A stretch of DNA of 64,000 bases from Betaproteobacteria bacterium (GTDB lineage: Bacteria; Pseudomonadota; Gammaproteobacteria; Burkholderiales; SG8-39): positions 186,001 to 250,000 of the forward strand of contig JACPYS010000018.1 in NCBI GenBank assembly GCA_016195915.1. Reading direction: 5' to 3'. The translations under genes were made by a program, and so were the position numbers. The notes under the pieces were generated by a model, which ran no database searches, had not been told where the DNA came from, and worked only from the letters and a program-made list of their open reading frames with translations. Positions 33,746-41,651 of this stretch are shown piece by piece (within the stretch, counting starts at the first letter, position 1; each line of letters begins with the position of its first letter).

Positions 33746-34717
33746 ATGAAACGAACTCTTGCAACCCTGCTGCTCGGGGTCGCGGCCGTGCTTCCAGTAC
33801 AAGGCGCGCATGCACAGGCCTGGCCCAACAAGCCGGTCAAGTGGATCCTGTCGCAACCCGCCGGCTCCGGTCCGGACGTGATCTCGCGTTACGTGGCCGA
33901 TCACCTCGCGAAGTCGCTCGGCCAGCCGATCGTGATCGACAACCGCCCCGGCGGGCAGAACGTGATCGGGGCGCAGGCGGCCGCCAGGTCCGCGCCCGAC
34001 GGCTATACCTTCTACTACGGCACCACGGCGGCCATCGTCACCAACGTCTATACGTTCAAGAGCCTGCCTTACGATCCGAAGAAGGAATTCACGCCCGTGG
34101 CGATGGTGGGCAAGAGCCCGTTCCTGATCGCCGCCAGCCCGGCGGCGAACGTCAAATCGCTCGGCGATGCACTTGCGCTCGCCAGGGCGCAGCCGGGGAA
34201 AATCAACATCGGCACCGAAGGCCCCAAGACTTTCTCGGGAATGCTGGCCGGTATGGTGGCGTCGCTTGGCGGCGTGCAGCTCACGCAGGTGCCCTATCAA
34301 AAGGCCCCGGAAGCGGTCCAGGACGCCATCGGCGGGCGCGTGCAGCTGCTGTGCCTTCCCTCGGCTGCGTTGATTCCGCAGGTCAAGGCCAATCGCCTCC
34401 TGGCGCTGGCGGTCAGCACGCCGCAGCGATTGTCCGGCCTGCCCGACACGCCCAGCGTCGGCGAGACCTTCGCCGGCTTCGAGTACACCGGCTGGAACAT
34501 CCTGTTCGCGCCTGCCGGAACGCCGCCCGAGATCGTGGCCCGCGTGAATCGCGAACTCGATCGCATCCTGCGCACGCCCGATGTGATCGAACGCATGCTC
34601 TCGATGGGTTCGATCGCGGATGGCACCGGCAATCCGCAGGCGGTCGGGGCGTTCGTCGACGCCGAGTTCGAGCGCTGGGCGAAGATCGTCAAGAGCCTGA
34701 GAATCGAAGCGGAATAG
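33746..34717 (+). CDS. Bug/TctC-family periplasmic solute receptor
   Basis: 323 residues: signal peptide ending GAHAQA, then WPNKPVKWILSQPAGSGPDV, IDNRPGGQNVIGAQAAAR and FAPAGTPPEIVARVNREL. The ILSQPAGS opening is shared with the receptor at 39145, unlike the ..PYPPGG type of the other three, so these two form a subgroup. AGGGAGAA precedes the ATG at 33746. It ends at the terminator hairpin at 34742. Confidence 0.9.
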   Translation: MKRTLATLLLGVAAVLPVQGAHAQAWPNKPVKWILSQPAGSGPDVISRYVADHLAKSLGQPIVIDNRPGGQNVIGAQAAARSAPDGYTFYYGTTAAIVTNVYTFKSLPYDPKKEFTPVAMVGKSPFLIAASPAANVKSLGDALALARAQPGKINIGTEGPKTFSGMLAGMVASLGGVQLTQVPYQKAPEAVQDAIGGRVQLLCLPSAALIPQVKANRLLALAVSTPQRLSGLPDTPSVGETFAGFEYTGWNILFAPAGTPPEIVARVNRELDRILRTPDVIERMLSMGSIADGTGNPQAVGAFVDAEFERWAKIVKSLRIEAE

Positions 34718-34741
34718 CCGCCCGGTCCCCGGGGGGATCCG

Positions 34742-34776
34742 AAGGGGGGCGCAAGCGTTTTGCTGAAGCCCCCCTT
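34742..34776. terminator. Hairpin between convergent Bug genes, likely bidirectional terminator
   Basis: A nine-base stem AAGGGGGGC / GCCCCCCTT encloses a 17-base loop, between the stops of the receptors at 34717 (plus) and 34781 (minus). T-runs are short (TTT then CCTT on the plus side), so termination may be partial, but no other function is apparent. Confidence 0.7.
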
Positions 34777-34780
34777 TCCT

Positions 34781-35758
34781 TCAATCCGCCTTGATGCCCG
34801 TCTCGGCGATGAATTTCTTCCAGCGATCGACGTCGCTGCGGATCTGTTCGGCAATCTCCTCAGGCGTGCCGGGCGAGGGCACGAGGCCTTGCTTGAGCAG
34901 GCTGTCGCGTACCTCAGGCAACTGGAGAATGGATGCGACTTCCTGGTTCCACCTGAGGATCACCTCGCGCGGCGTTCCCGCCGGACCGGCGATCCAGAAG
35001 TACAGGTCGATGGCGAGGTTGTCCAATCCGAGTTCGGCGAAGCTCGGCAGATCGGGTGCGAGCACGGAACGTCTCTCTCCAGAGACCGCGATCACCGCCA
35101 GCTTTCCAGCCTTGAAATGCGGCAGCGCGGTGTGCACCGGCAGGATCGCAAGCTGGACCTGCCCGCCCAGAAGGTCGGTGAGGGCGCCCGCCGCGCCCTT
35201 GTAGGGCACGTGCAGAAAGTCCACCCCGAGGCGTTGCTTGAGCAGCTCCACCGCGAGGTGCTGCGGCGTGCCGTTGCCGGGCGAGGAATAGCTGAATTTG
35301 CCGGGCTGCGAGCGCGCTGCTGTTTTCAGTTCCTCCAGGGTCCTGACCGGAAGCGCGGTGGGGTTCACCACCAGCGCTACATTGCCGGTTGCGACCTTGC
35401 CGACCGTGGCAAAGTCGGCCACCGGGTCGTAGGGCAGGTTCTTAAACAGGGCCGGGGTGATGACGAAAGTATTGACCGTCACCATCAGCGTGTAGCCGTC
35501 GGGCTTCGCCTTGGCGACGACGTCGGCACCGATGTTGCCGCTTGCGCCCGGCTTGTTGTCCACCACCACCGGCTGGCCCCAGCGCTGGGTAATGCGCGGG
35601 CCGAGCGTCCGGGCGATGATGTCGATCCCGGTGCCCGGCGTATAGGGCACCACCAGCGTGATCGGGCGGGAAGGGTAGGCTTGCGCTTGGGCAAGCACCG
35701 GGAGGAGCACCGACAGGCAGACCAGCGCCGCCGTCAACGAAGCGCGCGGAGAAAGCAT
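34781..35758 (-). CDS. Bug/TctC-family periplasmic solute receptor
   Basis: 325 residues: signal peptide ending VLAQAQA, then YPSRPITLVVPYTPGTGIDI, VVDNKPGASGNIGAD and FWIAGPAGTPREVI. AAGGAGG lies 7 bases before the ATG at 35758. It overlaps nothing, but starts 11 bases after the stop of the interrupted amidohydrolase gene, so the two formed one transcript. The amidohydrolase may have acted on the compound this receptor binds. Confidence 0.9.
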   Translation of the reverse strand: MLSPRASLTAALVCLSVLLPVLAQAQAYPSRPITLVVPYTPGTGIDIIARTLGPRITQRWGQPVVVDNKPGASGNIGADVVAKAKPDGYTLMVTVNTFVITPALFKNLPYDPVADFATVGKVATGNVALVVNPTALPVRTLEELKTAARSQPGKFSYSSPGNGTPQHLAVELLKQRLGVDFLHVPYKGAAGALTDLLGGQVQLAILPVHTALPHFKAGKLAVIAVSGERRSVLAPDLPSFAELGLDNLAIDLYFWIAGPAGTPREVILRWNQEVASILQLPEVRDSLLKQGLVPSPGTPEEIAEQIRSDVDRWKKFIAETGIKAD

Positions 35759-35769
35759 CTGTACCTCCT

Positions 35770-36795
35770 TCATTTTTCCTGCACCATGCGCATCAGCTGC
35801 AAAGCATTGGCGAAGTAGATCTTCCGTTTATCGCCTTCGGAAAGGCCAAGCTCCTCGATGGAGCGGATCCCTTCGCGGATGAACATCGGCCCGCCTTCCG
35901 GGTCGAACGGGCAATCGCTCGCGAACACTACCTTGTCCGCGCCGAAAAAATCGAGCCCGCAGCGCAGCGCCGGGCCTGAACCGCCCAGCACGGTGTCGGC
36001 GTAGAACATCCTGAAATACTCGATGGGTTTCTTCTGCATGCTCTTGAGCAATTCTTCGTAGTTCTCATCCGCCGAGCGGCTGCCCAGTTGCGCCCAGAGC
36101 GTCTCGGCGCGGCCCGCGAAGAAGGGAATCATCGCGCCGCAGTGGTGGGTGATGAGGCGCAGGTCCGGAAGTTTTTCAAACATGCCCGAGAACACCAGGC
36201 GCGCCATGGCCACGCTGGTCTCGTACGGCCAGCCCAGCACCTGCCAGATCTCGAATTTCGATTTCGGCTCGCCCGGGTAGTCGGCGCGCGTCGCGGGCCG
36301 CGCCGGGTGCATCCAGACGGGCAGATCGTGCTTGCGGGTGACGCGCTCGAACACGGGGAAGAAATCCGCTTCGTCGAGCGCGCGCCCGTTGACGCTGGTG
36401 CAGATCTGCACGCCACGCGCGCCGAGCTCTCAGATGGCGCGGTCCATTTCGTCCAGCGCGGCGGGCACGTTGTTCATCGGCAGCGAGGCGACAAAGGCGG
36501 GGAACCGCTTCGGCCACTTCGCCACCATGGCCGCCATGTCGTCGTTGGCGATGCGCGCCAGTTCAGGCGCGAGTTCCGGCCCGCCCAGCAGTTCCGGTGA
36601 TGGCAAGGACAAGGTGAGCACCTGGCGCACGCCGGGGAATTGTTCATCGAGCATCGCTACTCGCGCCTCGATGTCCCAGAGCATGCGCAGCGACGTCATG
36701 CGCTTCACGATGCCCGCATCTTTCGAGTGCTGCTTCATCATCTCGAGATAGCGCACCGGCATCACGTGGTTGAAGATGTCGATCTTGTCGCTCAT
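35770..36795 (-). pseudogene. Amidohydrolase-2 family gene with an in-frame TGA
   Basis: 342 codons in one frame, broken at codon 122 by TGA (36430-36432). Both halves match the amidohydrolase-2/ACMSD-like fold: IDIFNHVMPVRYLEMM at the start, then after the stop the metal- and active-site-like PVWMHPARPA, LRLITHHCGAMIPFF and VVFASDCPFDPEGG. The expected residue is Arg (CGA to TGA, one transition) in a stretch reading DRAI-stop-ELGARGVQ. No Sec or recoding signal is apparent, so a nonsense mutation or an assembly error is likely. Without it a 341-residue enzyme would be made. It is followed by the Bug receptor at 34781. Confidence 0.8.
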
Positions 36796-36883
36796 GGCTC
36801 GCCGGGAGGACGGAAATTGCGCATAGCATACCCGCTTGCGCGAGGGCTGCGAACTTGACAAGGCCAACTGACGAATTGAAAAT

Positions 36884-36893
36884 GAACGTGTTC
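36884..36893. promoter_or_regulatory. GAACGTGTTC palindrome ahead of the dehydrogenase operon
   Basis: A GAAC-GT-GTTC palindrome 17 bases upstream of the hydroxyacid dehydrogenase start, identical to one at 40184-40193 ahead of the TetR gene. A shared regulator site is likely. Confidence 0.45.
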
Positions 36894-36910
36894 GAAAATT
36901 ATCATCCTCG

Positions 36911-37864
36911 ATGACCCGGCTCCTGATTCTGCTGACGCTGCCCGAAAGAGTCAGGACACAGTATTACGACGGTATCCGGGCGAGGTTTCCCGATCTGGCC
37001 ATCGACATGGTCGATCATCACTCCAAGGTCGACCCCCACATCGGCGCCGCCGACGTGCTGCTGACTTTCGGCCCGATGATGGCCGATCACGTTCTGGAGA
37101 AGGCGCGCAATCTGAAATGGATCCAGGCGCTCGGCACCGGCGTGGACGGCATCGTCGACCGGCCCTCCCTGCGCAGGGAAACGATCGTCACCAATCTGCA
37201 CGGCATCCACGGTGCGCCGGTTTCCGAAGCGGCGTTCATGTCGATGCTGGCGCTGAGCCGCGCGCTGCCGCGCGCCTTGCGCAACCAGGCGAACCGCAAG
37301 TGGGAGCGGTTTCCCGCGCGCCTGCTCAAGGACAAGACCGTGGGCATTTTCGGCATCGGCGTGATCGCCGGGGAACTGGCGCCCAGGTGCAAGGCCTTCG
37401 GCATGAACGTGGTCGGCATTTCCTCTGCGAGGCGCGAGGTACCGGGGTTCGACCGGGTGTTCGGCCGCGACCAGCTCATCGAGGCGGTGCGCGATCTCGA
37501 TTACTTCGTCCTGCTCACGCCTTACACTCCGGAGACGCGCAATATCGTCGATGCGAAAGTTCTGGCGGCCATGAAACCCGGCGCCTACCTCGTCAACCTC
37601 GCGCGCGGCGGGATCGTCGATGAGGCGGCCCTGATCGATACGCTGAGGAACAAGCGCATCGCTGGCGCGGCGCTGGATGTGTTCGCCGAGGAGCCGCTGC
37701 CGGAGGACCATCCCTTCTGGGGCATGGAGGAAGTGATCGTCACCACGCACCAGGGCGGCTTCTGCGACGTCTATGTCGACTTCGCCCTGCCGGTGATCGA
37801 GGAAAACATGCGCAAGTTCCTCGCCGGCGACACCGGTGACATGATCAACCTCGTCAAGCGCTAG
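36911..37864 (+). CDS. D-2-hydroxyacid dehydrogenase
   Basis: 317 residues. NAD(P)-binding GIFGIGVIAGELAPRCKAFGM, catalytic Arg in YLVNLARGGIVDEAAL, Glu in LDVFAEEPLPEDHPFW and His in VTTHQGG. It interconverts 2-oxoacids and D-2-hydroxyacids. Substrate unknown. It leads a likely operon with the M24 protein and the Bug receptor; the GAACGTGTTC site lies in its promoter. Confidence 0.92.
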   Translation: MTRLLILLTLPERVRTQYYDGIRARFPDLAIDMVDHHSKVDPHIGAADVLLTFGPMMADHVLEKARNLKWIQALGTGVDGIVDRPSLRRETIVTNLHGIHGAPVSEAAFMSMLALSRALPRALRNQANRKWERFPARLLKDKTVGIFGIGVIAGELAPRCKAFGMNVVGISSARREVPGFDRVFGRDQLIEAVRDLDYFVLLTPYTPETRNIVDAKVLAAMKPGAYLVNLARGGIVDEAALIDTLRNKRIAGAALDVFAEEPLPEDHPFWGMEEVIVTTHQGGFCDVYVDFALPVIEENMRKFLAGDTGDMINLVKR

Positions 37865-37882
37865 AGCGCGTCAGGACTCCCC

Positions 37883-39085
37883 ATGGCAGACGCCTCCGAA
37901 CGCATCAATGCGCCGATCTCGAGCGCGGAACTGGAACGGCGCTGGGCAGCCGTGCGCGCGGCGATGAACGAGCGAAACGTCGATGTCCTGCTGATGCAGG
38001 CCAGCAACGATTTCATGGGCGGCTACGTCAAGTATTTCACCGACCTGCCCGCCACCAACGGCTATCCGGTCACTGTGGTATTCCCCCGCGACGATCGCAT
38101 GACCGTCGTCGGCCAGGGCGCGTTCGGCCTCGCGCGGTCTCTGCCGCCCGAGGGCGACGGCCTGCGCCGCGGCGTGGCGAGGTTCATGGGCACGCCAAGC
38201 TATGCGGCCGCCCACTACACCGCGGGCTACGACGCCGAACTCGCCCGGACCGCGCTCGAGCGCTATGCCGGCGCGACCGTCGGCCTGCTCGGCACGGCCG
38301 CGATGTCGTACGCACTCGTCGAGACGTTGAAGCGCGGCAAGTTGTCATCAGCGAATTTCGTCGATGCCTCCGACCTGGTCGATGCCATCAAGGCGGTCAA
38401 GAGCACCGAGGAAATCGAGGGCATGCGGCGCACCGCCGCGATGCAGGACGCGGCGATGGAAGCGGTTTTCGCCGCCGTCAGGCCGGGCATGCGCGATATC
38501 GAGGCCGCCGCCGTCGCCGAACAAGTCGGTCACATCCACGGCAGCGAACATGGTTTGTTCCTGTGCGCATCCGGCCCGGTCGGCACCGCGCCCGTGTTTG
38601 GCAACCGCCATCTGCAAAACCGCGTCATGCGCGAGGGCGACCAGTTCACATTGCTGATCGAGAATAACGGGCCCGGCGGTTTTTATACCGAGCTTGGCCG
38701 CACCTGCGTGCTCGGCAAGGCGTCGCAGGAAATGAAGGACGAGTTCGCTTTCGTCATCCAGGCGCAGCAATTCACCACCAGCCTGCTCACGCCCGGCGCC
38801 GCATGCAGGGACATCTGGGAGGCCTATAACCAGTACATGCGCGAGCATGGGCGGCCCGAGGAAAAGCGCCTGCACTGCCACGGTCAGGGCTATGACATGG
38901 TGGAGCGCCCGCTGGTGCGTTTCGATGAAACGATGCCGATAGGCCCGAACATGGTGCTCTCCGCCCATCCTACCTACGTCACCGAACGCACCTACAGCTG
39001 GGCTTGCGACGACTTTCTCGTCGGCGAATCGGGCGTGACTGAAAAGCTGCACAAGTTTCCGCAACAGATATTCGAGCTCGCCTGA
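37883..39085 (+). CDS. M24 family (aminopeptidase P/creatinase-like) protein, metal ligands altered
   Basis: 400 residues with the creatinase N-domain and the M24 'pita-bread' C-domain. Of the five usual metal ligands, the first Asp reads Asn (LIENNGPGGFY), the second reads Glu (FYTELGRT) and the first Glu (usual IEP) reads His (LSAHP). The His (HCHGQGYD) and the last Glu (ESGVTEKL) remain. Creatinase shows a similar loss, so this may be a metal-free C-N hydrolase rather than a peptidase. It follows the dehydrogenase by 18 bases and precedes a Bug receptor. Confidence 0.8.
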   Translation: MADASERINAPISSAELERRWAAVRAAMNERNVDVLLMQASNDFMGGYVKYFTDLPATNGYPVTVVFPRDDRMTVVGQGAFGLARSLPPEGDGLRRGVARFMGTPSYAAAHYTAGYDAELARTALERYAGATVGLLGTAAMSYALVETLKRGKLSSANFVDASDLVDAIKAVKSTEEIEGMRRTAAMQDAAMEAVFAAVRPGMRDIEAAAVAEQVGHIHGSEHGLFLCASGPVGTAPVFGNRHLQNRVMREGDQFTLLIENNGPGGFYTELGRTCVLGKASQEMKDEFAFVIQAQQFTTSLLTPGAACRDIWEAYNQYMREHGRPEEKRLHCHGQGYDMVERPLVRFDETMPIGPNMVLSAHPTYVTERTYSWACDDFLVGESGVTEKLHKFPQQIFELA

Positions 39086-39144
39086 AGACGGGCCGCATCG
39101 TTCGATTTGCAAGCAAAGCCGAATCAACGCCAAAGGAGACGTGT

Positions 39145-40113
39145 ATGAACACCACAATTCGCCTGCTGTTGCTGGCCACCCTGCTCGGTGCATTCGGTCC
39201 CGCCCAGGCACAGTCCTGGCCGACCAAGCCGCCCAGGATGATTCTTTCCCAGCCTGCGGGGTCCCCGCCGGACATCATCGCCCGCATCCTGGCGGACAAA
39301 CTGGCACGCGTCTGGGGACAGCCGGTGGTGGTCGAGAATCGTCCGGGCGGCAACAACATCATCGGCGCGCAGGCCGCGGCGCGTTCGCCCGCCGACGGCT
39401 ACACGTTGTACTTCGCCACCACTGCGGCGCTCGTCACCAACATCTATACGCTCAAATCGCTGCCCTACGATCCAGTCAGGGACTTCACTCCGGTCGCGAT
39501 GATCGGCCTGAGTCCCTTCCTGGTCGCGGTCAACAACGCGATTGCCGCCAAAAACACTGCCGAACTCGTGGCGCTCGCCAAGTCCCAGCCCGACAAGCTG
39601 TCCTTCGCCAGCGACGGCCAGAAGGGTTTCGGCGGCATGCTCGGCGATATGCTGAAAGTGGCCACCGGCATCAAGGTCACACACGTGCCGTACACCAGCT
39701 CCGCTGCCGCGGTGCAGGACACGGTGGCCGGCAGGACGCAATACACGCTGATGGGCATTCCTTCGGTGATCAACTTCGTCAAGGATGGGCGGCTGCGTGC
39801 GATCGCCGTCAGCTCGGGCAAGCGCCTGCCCGGTCTGGACAACGTCCCGACGCTGTCGGAAACCCTCCCGGGCTTCGACTATGTCGGCTGGTTCGCCATG
39901 GTGGCGCCCACTGGCACGCCGCCTGAGATCGTGCAGCGCGTGAACCGCGACTTGGCGCAGATCCTGTCGGATCCTGAGAACATGCAACGGCTCCGCGACC
40001 TGGGGATCTATACCGAGGGCGCCGGCACGCCCGAATCGACCGCGCAGTTCTTCGCATCGGAGCGCGCGCGCTGGGGCAAAGTGGTCAAAGACGTTGGCAT
40101 CGAACCGGAGTGA
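39145..40113 (+). CDS. Bug/TctC-family periplasmic solute receptor
   Basis: 322 residues: signal peptide ending PAQAQS, WPTKPPRMILSQPAGSPPDI, VVENRPGGNNIIGAQAAAR and VAPTGTPPEIVQRVNRD. Closest in the window to the receptor at 33746 (shared SQPAGS and NIIGAQAAARS segments). It lies 59 bases after the M24 gene; AAAGGAGACGT precedes the ATG. Confidence 0.9.
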   Translation: MNTTIRLLLLATLLGAFGPAQAQSWPTKPPRMILSQPAGSPPDIIARILADKLARVWGQPVVVENRPGGNNIIGAQAAARSPADGYTLYFATTAALVTNIYTLKSLPYDPVRDFTPVAMIGLSPFLVAVNNAIAAKNTAELVALAKSQPDKLSFASDGQKGFGGMLGDMLKVATGIKVTHVPYTSSAAAVQDTVAGRTQYTLMGIPSVINFVKDGRLRAIAVSSGKRLPGLDNVPTLSETLPGFDYVGWFAMVAPTGTPPEIVQRVNRDLAQILSDPENMQRLRDLGIYTEGAGTPESTAQFFASERARWGKVVKDVGIEPE

Positions 40114-40183
40114 TGTACCTGTAACTGCCAAGCATGATCTGCTGCAAAGCCGCGCCATTCGCGGCTCTCCAGCATGTTGATCA

Positions 40184-40193
40184 GAACGTGTTC
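40184..40193. promoter_or_regulatory. GAACGTGTTC palindrome ahead of the TetR gene
   Basis: The same GAACGTGTTC as at 36884-36893, 36 bases before the TetR GTG, inside a wider imperfect palindrome TCAG-AACGTGTT-CCTGA. TetR proteins commonly bind such sites in their own promoter. Confidence 0.5.
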
Positions 40194-40228
40194 CTGACAG
40201 AGACGGGACATGGCGGTTGGAAATTGTC

Positions 40229-40906
40229 GTGAACAAAGTGCGAAAGCTTGCAGGCTCGCCATTTGAACCGGGGCGCCGCGAACAGAACAAACTCGCCAAG
40301 GCCGAGCGCATACGCGAGGCGACGAGCAGCCTGTTCAAGAAGCACGGCTACAGCTCGGCCACCATGCGGCAGATCGCCCTGCGCGCCCATGTTGGGCTGG
40401 GCACCCTGTTCAATTACGCCGAGGACAAGCGTGATCTGATATTTTTTGTTTTCAACCAGGAACTTGCCGAGTTGACCGAAGCGGCGCTCGCAGCCGATGG
40501 AGGCAACGATCTGATCGGTCGCCTGCTGGCAATTTACCGCTGCCACTACGACTATTTCGGATCGAAGCCGGAGCTTTCGCGCATCCTGCTGCAGGAACTC
40601 ACCTTCTATTCGTCCGGCAAACAGGCGGAAGCCTTCTTGCAAACACGGCGCCGCCTCATTGACGGGATCGAAGCGATCGTGCGAACGGCCCAGCGGAAAG
40701 GCGAAATCGAGTCGGCGGAGGATGCGCAGTTCATCGCCCGTCACCTTTTCTTTGTCTATTCGGCTGCGATCCGCTGGTGGATCGCCGGAGCGCGCCCCGA
40801 CGCCAATGCCGGACTCGCCGACCTGCGCCGCCTGCTCGAACTGCAGGTGAGGGGACTCGCGCCTTTGGCGAAGCGCAAGACGTCACGGTCCTCCCGGACC
40901 AGATAG
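40229..40906 (+). CDS. TetR-family transcriptional regulator
   Basis: 225 residues. The N-terminal HTH is AERIREATSSLFKKHGYSSATMRQIALRAHVGLGTLFNY (about 25-65) and the C-terminal ligand domain is helical. The GTG at 40229 is used; a TTG at 40217 is the alternative. It stands downstream of the hydroxyacid dehydrogenase/M24/Bug cluster, and the shared GAACGTGTTC sites suggest it controls that cluster and itself. Confidence 0.88.
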   Translation: MNKVRKLAGSPFEPGRREQNKLAKAERIREATSSLFKKHGYSSATMRQIALRAHVGLGTLFNYAEDKRDLIFFVFNQELAELTEAALAADGGNDLIGRLLAIYRCHYDYFGSKPELSRILLQELTFYSSGKQAEAFLQTRRRLIDGIEAIVRTAQRKGEIESAEDAQFIARHLFFVYSAAIRWWIAGARPDANAGLADLRRLLELQVRGLAPLAKRKTSRSSRTR

Positions 40907-41074
40907 ACACCACACGGTTGCACAGTTATCAAGTTCACGTGGAACCTCGAAGGTCTCGTCGGCTTCGCGCGCAAGGATAGTGACGACGGCACCCTCGGGC
41001 AGGGGATCACCCTCCACGACGATCTTTCCTCCTACGACGGTTCCGGTAGCTAGCTGTATGAGTAGGTGATACAC
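40883..41074 (-). pseudogene. Remnant of a small antitoxin-type gene
   Basis: 63 codons. The segment GTVVGGKIVVEGDPLPEGAVVTILAREADETFEVPREL matches small antitoxins that pair with RelE/ParE toxins. After EVPREL the reading frame continues in unrelated DNCATVWCLSGPGGP and ends inside the convergent TetR gene, so the C-terminal toxin-binding part is lost. No toxin gene is nearby. It marks the left edge of the accessory region. Confidence 0.55.
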
Positions 41075-41651
41075 AGGCGCGTAGGTGCGCAGTATCCTAC
41101 GCCCTCCAATGCGTGTGCAACGAACTATCTCTGCCTGGTCGTACCTCAGTTTGAATTTCGGCCTTCGACCCGCTGTAGGCTGTCAGCCACATCGTCCTGA
41201 AGATCCGCTCCTCGGCCACACCGGCCGTTCGCGTTTTGCAGATATGGATAATAAGAACTGCCGGGTTGAGTGTCAGTTCCCGGAAAACACGAACTCGCCA
41301 TTTCAACCCGTTGGAGACTGTCGATCTCCTCCGAAGCGGTCATTCAGCGGCAGCAGATCCCCTCAGATTGCCGTATCAGCGCGGCTCGTACTCGACTGGC
41401 CTTAGTGCTGGGACAACCGTGTCCAGAGTTTTGTGCGGGAGCCTGCTTTCAGTGCGTGAGCTCCGACCCTCGCGATCCTTTGGCCACTTCCGGTGTCTGA
41501 ACGGTTTTCGCCACTCGCGCGAGAGAAATCGGCACCGCTGCGCGGCCAATCCATCCGGCCGGAGCAATCGGCAAGCCTGCGTGCGCCGCCGACGTTCCGC
41601 TCATGTCTGTCGACGAGCGAATGGAACCTTACTAGGCGCTGGAGGCGGACG
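41075..41651. other. 577-base non-coding stretch, no gene recognised
   Basis: Open frames here have no recognisable protein character. An imperfect repeat CCCGyTGkAGrCTGTC occurs twice about 140 bases apart (near 41167 and 41305); on the minus strand it would encode the same SLQRVE. This looks like decayed or junk sequence at an island edge. Confidence 0.5.

Noticed and set aside
35770-36795. Selenocysteine at the TGA of the amidohydrolase
   Set aside because: The site is not a catalytic position, the expected residue is Arg, and no downstream hairpin suitable for a SECIS element was evident.
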